Shown piece after piece: positions 41,964-50,280 of a stretch of 64,000 bases of DNA (within the stretch, counting starts at the first letter, position 1; each line of letters opens with the position of its first letter). The DNA comes from Candidatus Delongbacteria bacterium (lineage in GTDB: Bacteria; CAIWAD01). Below the pieces are notes generated by a model. It saw nothing but the letters and a program-made list of their open reading frames with translations, had not been told where the DNA came from and ran no database searches. A program made the position numbers and the translations under genes. Location of the stretch: NCBI GenBank assembly GCA_041675285.1, contig JBAYTZ010000017.1, forward strand, positions 19,487-83,486. Reading direction: 5' to 3'.

Positions 41964-42875
41964 ATGCGGCTCATGTTGAATCTTCGAACGGCCGGACTGG
42001 CCGGTCTCCTGTCCATCAGCGCCCTGAGCGGGACGGCCGGAGCCCTGGAATCGATATCGCTCCACAGCGGCAACGGTCCGCTGGGCGGGCTGGACGGACA
42101 GATCCAGCTGTTGGTCGGCCCGGCCAACGGCCCCTTCGCCGCCGCGTTCACGCCCGCTGACTTCAGCGGCGCCGACCTGGGCGCGCCCGCTTCGATCATC
42201 AGCAACCACGGGGCCTGGATCCCCAACCTGGGCGATGGCATTTCCCAGTGGATCTCCACCGGCCCGGGCGGGGCCGGCGAAGGCGGCTCAGCCTTGTACT
42301 CCCAGGAGTTCTTCGTGGCCACGCCGGCCGTGGGTGCGGCCCTGTTGGACTTCCACTTCGCCGTGGACAACGTGCTGGGCAGCGGGCCCAACGTGGGCGT
42401 CTACCTGAACGGCCAGCCCGTTCCCGGCACCATGGGCGGCAATTTCAACGGCCACTACACCTTCCTCGGCCTGGGCGTGGGCGATCTGCTGCAGCCCGGC
42501 CTGAACCGGCTCTACGTCTACGCCGTGGATCTGGGCGGCCCGGGCGGCCTGCTCTACCGGGCGGACTTCAGCATCGAGGAGGACCAGACGGTGGGCGCCA
42601 CGAATCTGCCGACGGCCTTCCGCCTGCAGGACGCGGTGCCCAATCCCTTCAACCCCTCCACCGACATCGCCTTCGAGCTGCTGGAGACGGGCCCGGCCCG
42701 CCTGAGCGTGTTCAACCTGTTGGGCCAGGAAGTGGCCGTGCTGGTGGATGGCCTGACGGCGCGCGGCCCGCAGCGCGTGCGCTTCGAGGCCGGCCAACTG
42801 CCCGCCGGGCTTTATTTCTACACGCTGCAGGCCGGCGGTCAGAGCGAGACGCGCAAACTGCTGCTTGTGAAATAG
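41964..42875 (+). CDS. Secreted protein with type IX sorting domain
   Basis: The 303-residue product has a signal peptide (1-27, ending SGTAGA). A domain of about 190 residues (ISLHSGNGPLGGLDGQIQLL ... AVDLGGPGGLLYRADFSI) resembles beta-sandwich choice-of-anchor modules without a specific match. The sorting domain occupies 218-303 (PNPFNPSTDI ... ETRKLLLVK). AGGGGA precedes the ATG. It is probably a surface or released protein of unknown function, transcribed alone between a sigma-54-like promoter and a bidirectional terminator. Confidence 0.8.
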   Translation: MRLMLNLRTAGLAGLLSISALSGTAGALESISLHSGNGPLGGLDGQIQLLVGPANGPFAAAFTPADFSGADLGAPASIISNHGAWIPNLGDGISQWISTGPGGAGEGGSALYSQEFFVATPAVGAALLDFHFAVDNVLGSGPNVGVYLNGQPVPGTMGGNFNGHYTFLGLGVGDLLQPGLNRLYVYAVDLGGPGGLLYRADFSIEEDQTVGATNLPTAFRLQDAVPNPFNPSTDIAFELLETGPARLSVFNLLGQEVAVLVDGLTARGPQRVRFEAGQLPAGLYFYTLQAGGQSETRKLLLVK

Positions 42876-42895
42876 TCAGCGGATGGATGGATGCA

Positions 42896-42925
42896 AAAAG
42901 GGCGGCCCCGCGGGGCCGCCCTTTT
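42896..42925. terminator. Bidirectional intrinsic terminator
   Basis: A perfect 30-nt palindrome (AAAAGGGCGGCCCCG and its complement) lies between convergent sorting-domain genes, with A-run and T-run ends serving both strands. Confidence 0.85.
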
Positions 42926-42943
42926 CATGTGCTGCAGAACCAC

Positions 42944-45022
42944 TCACTTGAGCAGCAGCACGCGCTGCACGCACTGCTCGCCCAGGGCCTCCACGCGCAC
43001 CCAGTAGGCGCCTGTGGCCAGCCCCGCGCCGTCCAGCTGCAACTCGTGCCGGCCGGCGCCGAACTCGCCCTGCGCCAACTGGCGCACGCGCTGGCCGCGC
43101 AGGTTGAACAGCTCCAGCCGCGCGCTGCCCGCCCGCTCCATCTCCCAGGCCAGGCGCGTGCCGGGGTTGAAGGGATTGGGCTGCGCGGGCAGCAGGCTCA
43201 GCGCGGCGGGCCGCCCCGCCGGCGCTTCCAGGCCCGTGTCCTCGAAGAGGCCGTAGACCCGCAGGTCGTCGATGATCCAGCCGCCCAGGGCCGTGCCATT
43301 GTCGGAGCCGAAGTGGAAGCGGAAGCGCACGGGCACGGCGCCGTAGGCCTGCAGGTCGAAGCTCACGGGTTCCCAGCCGATGCTGCCGCTGTAACACGGC
43401 GTGCCGCCCGGGAAGGGGTGTGTGGTCGGATTGCCGCTGCCTGTCAGGTAGCGGAAGGCGGCGGGATAATCGGAAAGCGGCGTGATCGCCTCCCAGCTGG
43501 CGCCGTCGTCCAGGCTGATCTCCACCACGCCGCCGTCGTAGGCGCTGTCGGGATACACGCCGGATACCTCGGCGGACATGCTGTGTTGGAATTCCAGCCG
43601 CGACCAGGGCAGCAGGGTCACGGCCGGCGTGACCAGCCCGGCGTCCTGGTGGTTCTGATAGCTGCCATCGTCGGCCGCGCCGCACTTCCAGGCCGTGGTG
43701 GGGCTGCCGAAGCCGGCCTCCGTCAGGCGCCAGTCGTCGTTCCAGCCGGCGGCGGCGGAGTGGTTCCAGCCGTCCGCGCCGCTCTCCAGGTCCGTGGCCC
43801 AGATCTCCTGGCGCGCCCCCACGGGCACGCTGAACACGGCCGCGCCCGGTCCCTGGTCGCTGCTCACCTGCAGCACCAGGACTTCGTCGTAAAGCGGCAG
43901 CGCGTTCTCCGCCAGGTGCAGGCTGAAGGCCGTCAGGGCCTGGGCGCTGTTCAACGGAGGCAGGTCCGGGAAGTCGGCGCCGGCCACCAGCACCTCCAGC
44001 CAGGGCGTCACGGCCTCGAGCTGGGCGCTCAGGCCGCTCAGGGGCTGGCTGCCGTAATTCATCAGCGTGACGTTCAGGGTGCAGGACTCGCCCGGCTCCA
44101 GCACGCCGTCGCCGTCGTCGTCGCCCAGCACCACGGCATCGGAGGCGCCCAGGTCCAGGGGATCCGGCGCTTCCCAGTGCACGGTCAGCTCGCCCTCCAG
44201 CGTGAAGGGGCCCTGGTCCGTGTTCAACAGCAGGCTCAAGGGCACGACGGTGTCCTGGGGCAGGGCAGGATCCACGAAGAGCAGGAAGTCCGTCTCGTTC
44301 TCGGCGCTCTGGCCGGCGGAGATGTTGGGCCAGTCGCTCTCCGTCTCGGTGAACTGGACCCAGGGGGAATCCGTCGTCAACACGCCCGTGATGTCGGAGG
44401 CCCGGCTCGTGCCGCTGTTCTCCACGGTCAAGCGCAGCGCGGCGCTCTCGCCGGCCTCGGCCAGGCCGTCGCCGTCGTCGTCGTTCAGGACGCTCACCTG
44501 GGAGATGGCCAGCGCGGGTTCGCCGGCGCTGCCCTCCTCGGCGACCAGGGTCAGTTCCGTGGTCTGGCCATTCTCGCTGGAGCCCTGGTAGGCGCCGATG
44601 TAGAGCCGGGCCGTGCCGGCGCCCGGGGCCGGCGCGGTCCAGGTGAAGGTGCAGCTGACCAGGTTGCCGCTGCTGCAATGGATGCCGTTGGTCTCGCCAT
44701 TGACGTTGTAGGTGGAGGTCCCCTGGCCGCCGGAGAGCACGCCCGCATTGCTGGAGCCCTGGCCCAACCGGCAGGAACCGTTGAAGTTGCGCAGGTTGCT
44801 GCCCGAGGTCCGGGCCACGGTGATGGTGTAGGGCGTGCCCGGCGTGTACAGCGCGGGGAAGCCGGTCACGCTGACCGTGCCGCTGCTGCCGCCGTGGCAG
44901 GAGTTGGCGCAGGTCTGGCGGCCCGGCGCACCCGAATAGCCCGTGTAGTTGGCGCGCGCGCCGGCTTGTCCCGCCCAGGCCAGCAGGGCGAAGGCCAGGG
45001 CCCAACCGATCGATCCTCTCAC
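42944..45022 (-). CDS. Secreted Reeler/choice-of-anchor V-like protein with MAM-like and sorting domains
   Basis: The 692-residue product has a signal peptide (1-24). An N-terminal domain reads TCANSCHGGSSGTVSV, LYTPGTPYTITVAR and later FTWTAPAPGAGTARLYIGAY, the pattern of choice-of-anchor V / Reeler-like domains. Two CARDB-like repeats follow (about 160-360, each with DDDGDG..AGES or EPGES). A MAM/immune-inhibitor-A-like domain (about 395-560) has DGGVVEISLDDGASWE and FGSDNGTALGGWIIDDL, and the sorting domain is 610-692. The chosen start is GTG at 45022, with GGAGG at 6 nt and a sigma-54-like promoter 34 nt upstream; an upstream ATG would lie inside that promoter. Function unknown. Confidence 0.8.
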   Translation of the reverse strand: MRGSIGWALAFALLAWAGQAGARANYTGYSGAPGRQTCANSCHGGSSGTVSVTGFPALYTPGTPYTITVARTSGSNLRNFNGSCRLGQGSSNAGVLSGGQGTSTYNVNGETNGIHCSSGNLVSCTFTWTAPAPGAGTARLYIGAYQGSSENGQTTELTLVAEEGSAGEPALAISQVSVLNDDDGDGLAEAGESAALRLTVENSGTSRASDITGVLTTDSPWVQFTETESDWPNISAGQSAENETDFLLFVDPALPQDTVVPLSLLLNTDQGPFTLEGELTVHWEAPDPLDLGASDAVVLGDDDGDGVLEPGESCTLNVTLMNYGSQPLSGLSAQLEAVTPWLEVLVAGADFPDLPPLNSAQALTAFSLHLAENALPLYDEVLVLQVSSDQGPGAAVFSVPVGARQEIWATDLESGADGWNHSAAAGWNDDWRLTEAGFGSPTTAWKCGAADDGSYQNHQDAGLVTPAVTLLPWSRLEFQHSMSAEVSGVYPDSAYDGGVVEISLDDGASWEAITPLSDYPAAFRYLTGSGNPTTHPFPGGTPCYSGSIGWEPVSFDLQAYGAVPVRFRFHFGSDNGTALGGWIIDDLRVYGLFEDTGLEAPAGRPAALSLLPAQPNPFNPGTRLAWEMERAGSARLELFNLRGQRVRQLAQGEFGAGRHELQLDGAGLATGAYWVRVEALGEQCVQRVLLLK

Positions 45023-45055
45023 GACTCCCCTCCCGTGTTTGTCCACATCACTCCC

Positions 45056-45070
45056 GCACACAACATGCCA
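45056..45070 (-). promoter_or_regulatory. Sigma-54-type promoter candidate (TTGGCATG-N4-GTGC)
   Basis: The minus strand reads TGGCATGTTGTGTGC preceded by T, with exact GG-N10-GC spacing; the -12 box is GTGC. It is placed 34 nt before the GTG start at 45022. Confidence 0.5.
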
Positions 45071-45086
45071 AGTCAATTCCATTGAA

Positions 45087-45114
45087 GGAAAGGCCCTCTT
45101 GCGAGGACCTTTCC
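45087..45114 (-). terminator. Terminator hairpin of the 45150-46865 gene
   Basis: A 12-bp stem with one mismatch (GGAAAGGTCCTC and partner) and a 4-nt loop lies 36 nt past the stop, followed by a pyrimidine-rich stretch. Confidence 0.55.
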
Positions 45115-45149
45115 ATTCCGGGTACTGGGTTGGCGCCGCTCAGCCGCGC

Positions 45150-46865
45150 TCAGCGCAGCAGCAGCAGTTTCAGGTGTTGGGATTCCCGCGGCGTCTCCAG
45201 CCGCAGCACATAGAGGCCGCTGGCCAGGCCCGCGCCGTCCACGCGCAGCTCGTGTCGTCCGGCGGCCAGCGGGCCGCTGTGCAGGCTGCGCACGCGGCGC
45301 CCCTGCAGGTCGTAGAGCTCCAGCCGGGCCGGACCGGCCTGGGGCAACTCCAGCTCGACGCGCGTGCTGGGATTGAAGGGATTGGGCCAAGCGCTGAGCA
45401 GGGCGTGATCCGCCGGGCGCGTGGTGGGCCCGGGCAGAGCGGAGTCCGCCTGGGGGGCGACCAGTTCCAGGTCGTCCACGTACCAGCCTTCCAGCGAACC
45501 GCCGTTGTCGCTGCCGAAATGGAAGGCCAGGCGCACGGTCTGGCCGTTGTAGGCGGCCAGGTCGAAGACCGCGTCTTCCCAGGGGAAGACGCCGCTGTAA
45601 CACGGAGTCTGGCCGGCGAAGTTGTGCGTGGCCGGGCTGCCGCCGCCGGAGAGCGCGCGGAAGGCCTTGTTGTAGGGCGTCATGGGAAAGAGCTGCTCCC
45701 AATTGGCCCCGTCGTCCGTGCTGATCTCCACGATGCCGCCGTCATAAGCCGAATCCGGGAAGGCCGTGGAGACCTCGGCGGCCATCCGGTGCCGGAAGTT
45801 CAGCCGGCTCCAGTCCAGCAGCTCCAGCGCCGGGCTCACCAGGCGGCAATCCGCGTGGTTGCTGTAGTTGCCCGTGGTGGGGCTGCCGGCCTTCCAGGCG
45901 TGGGTTGGGCTGCTGGAGCTCTCCGTGCTCAGGTGCCAGTTGTCGGTCCAGGTGGGAGTGGGCGAGTGCGTCCACTCGTCCGTGGCGGATTCCGCGTCGT
46001 GGGTCCAGTAGGGCGTGCGCCGTCCCACCTCCAGGTTGAAGCGCAGCTCGGCCTCGCCCAGGCTGGTGCTCAGGTGGAGGCGGAAGGGCGCGTCCAGGGC
46101 GGCGGGGGCGTCCGCGTCGATGCTCAAGCTGAAGGCCGTGTCACCCACGTGGCTGGCGCCCAGCGCGAAATCGGGAAAGGCGCTGGCGGACTGGGTGACG
46201 GATGCCCACTCCGTTTCGCTCAGCAGGGTGGCCTGCACGTCCCCCACGGCCAGGCCGCCCAGGTTTTCCAGCGTGACCAACAACTCGCCCGCCTCGCCGG
46301 GCTCGAGGATCTCGTCACCGTCGCCCGTAGTCAGGCTCAGTTCCAACTCCGCCACGTAGAGGCCGGTGGGGTTGATGGCGGCCTCGATCACCGTGTGCAT
46401 TTGGGGCCAGAAGGCGGGATAGAAACCGATCCAGTTGCCGCGCACGATGCCCAGCGGGTCCAGGATGACCGTGTGGGGCACGAAGCCGTCGCCCCACTCA
46501 GTGAGCAGCTCGCCGCACTGGGTGAGAATCGGGAACTGGGGATCGTAAGCGCTCCAGTAGTCGATCAGCTCCTGGGCGGACTGGTTGGCGGCGTCGATGT
46601 GGACCAAGCTGAAGACCGCCGGATCGTAGGCCGCGACGAAGTCCGGCTGCAGGTGGGCGAAGGACGAGTCGCAGGGCTGGCTGGCGGTCTGGCCGAAGTT
46701 GATCAGGACCACCTTGCCGCGCTGCTCGGAAAGCGTCCAGGGAGTGCCCGCGGTGTCGTCGCAGGTGAAGTCCGGGGGTTCGTCCCCGATGAAGTAGCTG
46801 GCCGTGGACGGGCCGGCGCAGGCCAGAGCCAGCGCCAGCAGCACAAGGGAACGGGAAGCGGTCAT
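45150..46865 (-). CDS. Secreted thioredoxin-like, MAM-like protein with sorting domain
   Basis: The 571-residue product has a signal peptide (1-22) and a thioredoxin/TlpA-like domain (about 27-165; PDFTCDDTAG, KVVLINFGQTASQPC, VPHTVILDPLGIVRG). The usual CxxC is replaced by S-Q-P-C (62-65), so the nucleophilic Cys is missing. A CARDB-like repeat (GDGDEILEPGEAGELLVTLE), a MAM/immune-inhibitor-A-like domain (about 285-460; DGGIVEISTDDGANWE) and a sorting domain (about 485-571) follow. From the CARDB-like repeat onward it is colinear with the 42944-45022 product. ATG 46865 has GGAGG at 5 nt. Redox activity is doubtful; a binding role is more likely. Confidence 0.82.
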   Translation of the reverse strand: MTASRSLVLLALALACAGPSTASYFIGDEPPDFTCDDTAGTPWTLSEQRGKVVLINFGQTASQPCDSSFAHLQPDFVAAYDPAVFSLVHIDAANQSAQELIDYWSAYDPQFPILTQCGELLTEWGDGFVPHTVILDPLGIVRGNWIGFYPAFWPQMHTVIEAAINPTGLYVAELELSLTTGDGDEILEPGEAGELLVTLENLGGLAVGDVQATLLSETEWASVTQSASAFPDFALGASHVGDTAFSLSIDADAPAALDAPFRLHLSTSLGEAELRFNLEVGRRTPYWTHDAESATDEWTHSPTPTWTDNWHLSTESSSSPTHAWKAGSPTTGNYSNHADCRLVSPALELLDWSRLNFRHRMAAEVSTAFPDSAYDGGIVEISTDDGANWEQLFPMTPYNKAFRALSGGGSPATHNFAGQTPCYSGVFPWEDAVFDLAAYNGQTVRLAFHFGSDNGGSLEGWYVDDLELVAPQADSALPGPTTRPADHALLSAWPNPFNPSTRVELELPQAGPARLELYDLQGRRVRSLHSGPLAAGRHELRVDGAGLASGLYVLRLETPRESQHLKLLLLR

Positions 46866-46953
46866 GGAAACCTCCGATGCGGCATGGATGAGGATGGGGC
46901 GCCGCGGGCGCCGCTGCAAGGTGGCGTGGAAGAGGGCCGGGAGCAAGCCCAAC

Positions 46954-47373
46954 TCAGCGGGCCTGGCGATCGCGGTCCCGTTGCAGACGCTTGACGATGA
47001 CCATGACGGCGGCCAACAGCAGAATCGCGCCCAACACCAGCCAGGACCCTCGAGAGCCGTCCGAACCGGCCAGGGCCTGGCCCGGCGCATGCAAGCGATC
47101 CCAGACCAGGGCGCCCACGGCCACGCAGCCGCCCACCAGCGCGCCGAGCTGGCGCCGGGCGCGCGTCTCGGGCCGGTCGCGAAGCCGCTTGCGGCGGTCG
47201 TGCTTGACACTCCACAGCAACATGGCTCCCGCGAGGATTGCCGCCAGGATCACGGGCAACAGGACGGGCGTCGAGATGTCCGGGTTGGCGGCCGTTGTGC
47301 GCCACAGGAAGAGGCCGGCCACCAGCAGCAGGATGGAGCCGCCGAGCAGGATCCGGACGGCGCGGTTGTTCAT
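46954..47373 (-). CDS. Small membrane protein with three hydrophobic segments
   Basis: The 139-residue product has hydrophobic stretches near 7-25, 36-55 and about 110-128, with an Arg/Lys-rich loop (KHDRRKRLRDRPETRARR) after the second and a basic tail. No family is recognised. Its ATG overlaps the stop of the ribbon-helix-helix-like gene (ATGA) and has a strong AAGGAGGAG site, so it belongs to the same transcript as the SPFH and RHH-like genes upstream. Confidence 0.7.
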   Translation of the reverse strand: MNNRAVRILLGGSILLLVAGLFLWRTTAANPDISTPVLLPVILAAILAGAMLLWSVKHDRRKRLRDRPETRARRQLGALVGGCVAVGALVWDRLHAPGQALAGSDGSRGSWLVLGAILLLAAVMVIVKRLQRDRDRQAR

Positions 47374-47546
47374 GTCTCCTCCTTGTCGGGAACGGGGGGC
47401 AGCGGACGGCCGGCGCGCTGGAGCTCGCGCCGCAACAGGAACTCGAGCTGACCGTTGAGGGAGCGCAACTCGTCGTCGGCCCAGCGCTGCAGGGCGGCGT
47501 GCAGCGCCGGGTCCAACCGGAGCAGGAAGGCCTTGCGTTCGGCCAT
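47370..47546 (-). CDS. Arc/CopG-type ribbon-helix-helix-like small protein
   Basis: The 58-residue product (MAERKAFLLRLDPALHAAL, then RWADDELRSLNGQLEFLLRR) matches the short ribbon-helix-helix pattern: a beta strand with alternating basic residues, helix A, turn, and helix B with RSLNGQLEFLL. Such proteins occur next to SPFH genes in many genomes. It may bind DNA as a dimer. The start at 47546 fits family length; an in-frame ATG at 47558 is possible. Its stop overlaps the next gene. Confidence 0.75.
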   Translation of the reverse strand: MAERKAFLLRLDPALHAALQRWADDELRSLNGQLEFLLRRELQRAGRPLPPVPDKEET

Positions 47547-47572
47547 GGGGGCCCCCATCTCTCGTGTGTCAC

Positions 47573-47600
47573 GTAGGGACACGATGCATCGTGTCCCTAC
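47573..47600. repeat. 28-bp perfect palindrome
   Basis: GTAGGGACACGATG is followed immediately by its exact complement, with no loop, between the SPFH and RHH-like genes. It looks like a short palindromic repeat family found in several environmental phyla, or an operator for the RHH-like protein. Confidence 0.65.
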
Positions 47601-47608
47601 CCACCCGC

Positions 47609-48478
47609 CTAGTTGTACAAGGTCCCGGTGTTGATCACCGGTTGGGCGTGGCGGTCGCTGCAGAGCACCACCAGCAGGTTGCTGACCATGGCCGCCTTCC
47701 GCTCTTCATCCAGGCGCACGATGCCGCGCTCCGCCAGCTTGGCCAGGGCCATGTCCACCATGCCCACCGCGCCTTCCACGATCTGCTGCCGGGCGGCCAC
47801 CACCGCGGCGGCCTGCTGGCGCTGCAGCATGGCGGCGGCGATCTCCTGGGCGTAGGCCAGGTGGCTGATCCGCGCCTCGATCACGCGCACGCCCGCCTTT
47901 TCCAGCCGCTCCTGGATCTCGTCCTGCAGGCGCGTGGACACTTCCGCCGTGTTGCCCGACAGGCTGATCTCCGAGCTGCCGTGGGCGTCGTAAGGATAGT
48001 TGGTGGCCATGCTGCGCACGGCGGACTCGCTCTGCACGTGGACGTAGTTGTTGAAGTCGTCCACCTCGAAAATCGCCTCGGCGCTGTCCACCACCTGCCA
48101 GACCACCACGGCGGCGATCTCCACCGGATTGCCGTGGTTGTCGTTCACCTTGATCTTGTTGGTCTCGAAGTTGCGCACGCGCAGGGAGACCTTGGCCTTG
48201 GAGAAGAAGGGATTGGCCCAGCGCAGCCCGGGCTCGTGCACCGTGCCCGTGTAGTTGCCGAAGAGCTGCAGGACGCGGGCCTCGTTGGGGTTGACGATGA
48301 AGAGTCCGGCCATCAGCAGCACGCCGCCCAGGATGAGCAGGAACCCGCCCACGGCGCCCAGCGGAGCATCCGCCCTGGCGGCCCCGATCACCACGCCCAC
48401 TCCCCCCAGCGCGATCAGCAGGCTGAGGCCCAACATGCCGTAGCCGCTGGTTGAGACGATCATCTTGTCTTTGACCAT
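47609..48478 (-). CDS. SPFH/band-7 domain membrane protein
   Basis: The 289-residue product has two N-terminal membrane helices (about 13-33 and 40-62). The SPFH domain follows (NPNEARVLQLFGNYTGTVHEPGLRWANPF, VRNFETNKIKVNDNHGNPVEI, VVVWQVVDSAEAIFEVDDF), then a long Ala/Glu helix (AYAQEIAAAMLQRQQAAAVVAARQQIVEGAVG). These proteins oligomerise in the membrane and organise membrane microdomains or proteases. AGGAGG is 4 nt before the ATG at 48478. It heads a three-gene unit with the RHH-like and small membrane proteins. Confidence 0.9.
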   Translation of the reverse strand: MVKDKMIVSTSGYGMLGLSLLIALGGVGVVIGAARADAPLGAVGGFLLILGGVLLMAGLFIVNPNEARVLQLFGNYTGTVHEPGLRWANPFFSKAKVSLRVRNFETNKIKVNDNHGNPVEIAAVVVWQVVDSAEAIFEVDDFNNYVHVQSESAVRSMATNYPYDAHGSSEISLSGNTAEVSTRLQDEIQERLEKAGVRVIEARISHLAYAQEIAAAMLQRQQAAAVVAARQQIVEGAVGMVDMALAKLAERGIVRLDEERKAAMVSNLLVVLCSDRHAQPVINTGTLYN

Positions 48479-48597
48479 GGGTCCTCCTGAATTGATAGCT
48501 GGATGATATCATCCCGATATCTAACCCGCAAGCCCGAAATCCGGCTGGGCAGAGCAGAGATCTGACGCTTGCGCGAGGTCAGTTGTTGGGAGTGGGC

Positions 48598-49617
48598 TCA
48601 GGAATCGAGGAAGGCGGCCAGGCTGGCCAGCACCTCGGGGCGACGCAGGATTTCGCCGTGGGCCACCGGATCGCCCTCGTCGCCGAACACGCGGTGCGGC
48701 AGACTGAAGCCCAGGGGCAGCTGGGCAGACAGGGCCAGTCGGCCGTCCCCGTCGCGTCGCATCTCCACGTGGGACGAGGCGCAGCTCATGCCCGGGCCGT
48801 CCATGCGGCAGAGCGCGGGCGTGGGCACTCCGCACCCCGCCAGGATGCGCAGCCGCAGGCCCAGGGCGGGGAGGGTCCGCGCGAAGTCCTGCAGCGTGCC
48901 GCGCTCGTGCCGCGCCCGCGCCAACAAGCGGCCCAGAATCTCGTGTTGTCGCCCACCGGGAACACAGCCGTCCAACGGCCAGCGCTCCAGCTCCAGCGGG
49001 TCCAGCTCCCGGCCGGCAGAGTCCTGCAGCAGCCCGTGGCCGGGCACGGGCAACAGGTGATACAGGGCGGGCAGCCCGCGGACCACCGATCCATAGGAGC
49101 GGCCGGTGGCGTCGGCCCCGTCGTATTCGCGATCACAGCCCGAAAGCAGCACGTGCAGGATGTCCAGCGCCCCGCCGAAGGCCGGCGCCACCAGGGCCAG
49201 CCGGCGGACGCGTTCCAGCGGCAGCAACCCGCGCGCTGCCAGCTCGGCCAGGATGTGCAGGCCCATGCTGTGCACGACCACGTCCAATTCGCCGGTGGGC
49301 AGTCCCGCGGCCAGGTCCCCCACCACCGCGGACGGCGGCAGGCGCCAGTCCCAGACCGGCGCGAGCAACTCGCCGCGCGCCCGGGCCCACTCCACGAAGA
49401 GGCCGTGCACGTCGGGCTCCAAATCCAGGGGAAAGACGGGGCGGGCGGGATCCACCGGACGCGGCGGGGCTTCGCCATCGTGGTGCAGCGCCATCAGGTG
49501 TCCAAGGGGATTCTCTTCGTCGGCCAACTGCCAGATGATCCGCGGGCCCAGCTCCGACTGGATGGCAAGTCGGGAACCGCGAATGCCGTGCAAAAAAAGA
49601 AGGGGGCACCTGCTCAT
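48598..49617 (-). CDS. Alpha/beta-hydrolase (lipase/acyltransferase-like)
   Basis: The 339-residue product begins with the oxyanion-side motif PLLFLHGIRGSRL, has LDVVVHSMGLHIL with the nucleophile Ser117 (HSMG, nucleophile elbow), and DPVAHGEIL near the end holding the likely catalytic His. The pattern is that of LCAT/PGAP1-like lipases. No signal peptide, so it is probably cytoplasmic. ATG 49617 follows GGGG. The 45-nt gap after the coiled-coil gene makes it the last gene of the trmB operon. Confidence 0.78.
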   Translation of the reverse strand: MSRCPLLFLHGIRGSRLAIQSELGPRIIWQLADEENPLGHLMALHHDGEAPPRPVDPARPVFPLDLEPDVHGLFVEWARARGELLAPVWDWRLPPSAVVGDLAAGLPTGELDVVVHSMGLHILAELAARGLLPLERVRRLALVAPAFGGALDILHVLLSGCDREYDGADATGRSYGSVVRGLPALYHLLPVPGHGLLQDSAGRELDPLELERWPLDGCVPGGRQHEILGRLLARARHERGTLQDFARTLPALGLRLRILAGCGVPTPALCRMDGPGMSCASSHVEMRRDGDGRLALSAQLPLGFSLPHRVFGDEGDPVAHGEILRRPEVLASLAAFLDS

Positions 49618-49662
49618 GCCCCCAGTGTGGTGAACGAAACGCGGATCTGCCACGCGGGCGGG

Positions 49663-50280
49663 TTACCAGTCTTCCTCGCCGGACTCGCTCAACTGCTGAA
49701 AGCGCTCCTCGATCAGCTGGGCCCGGCGCTCGGTCCGCCGCTTGAGGGAGGATTCCAGCTCGCCCAGCCGCTGCCGCAGGTCCTCCAGCTCCCCCTGCTT
49801 GATCTTCTGCCGCAGATCGAAGGAACGCTCCAGGGAGTCCCGCAGCTGTTTGGCCGACTCCTGGCGCTCGCGGCTGCCTTCGCGCTGCCGGCGCAGGTCC
49901 CGGGCCAGGCGGTTGAGCTCGTCCCGCAGGCGCATCTCCTCCACTTGGAGCTTGAAGAGCCCGGGATTCTCGCGCTCGAGTTCCATCAGCCGCCGCACTT
50001 CCTCGGCCAGTTTCTGGCGCCGTCGCTGGAATTCCGCCGGGTTCCGCTTGCGCAGATCCTCCAGCAGCCGGGCCTTCTCGGGAAAGTGCTGGCGGACGAA
50101 CTGGACGATCTCGTCCCGCTGCTCTTGAAACACGTCCCGGGTGGCCTGGCGGGCCTCCTGCCGCTCCCGGGGCCGGGCCCGTTGGGCCGCGGCCGGGACG
50201 GGCAACGCCAGCAGCAGGGCCACCAGCAGGGGCAACAGGCCGCGCAACCGCGCGCCGAAAGATGAATGTCGCGTGATCAT
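49663..50280 (-). CDS. Periplasmic coiled-coil protein in an ECF-sigma operon
   Basis: The 205-residue product has a signal peptide (about 1-33, ending PVPAAAQ). The rest is almost entirely charged helix rich in Arg, Glu, Leu and Gln (FVRQHFPEKARLLEDLRKRN, LMELERENPGLFKLQVEE, LNRLARDLRRQ), a long coiled coil with no Cys. Similar proteins accompany ECF sigma factors as Spy/CpxP-like stress sensors, but I see no LTxxQ motif. ATG overlaps the stop of the anti-sigma-like gene (TGATG). Envelope-stress sensing is an inference from context. Confidence 0.7.
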   Translation of the reverse strand: MITRHSSFGARLRGLLPLLVALLLALPVPAAAQRARPRERQEARQATRDVFQEQRDEIVQFVRQHFPEKARLLEDLRKRNPAEFQRRRQKLAEEVRRLMELERENPGLFKLQVEEMRLRDELNRLARDLRRQREGSRERQESAKQLRDSLERSFDLRQKIKQGELEDLRQRLGELESSLKRRTERRAQLIEERFQQLSESGEEDW

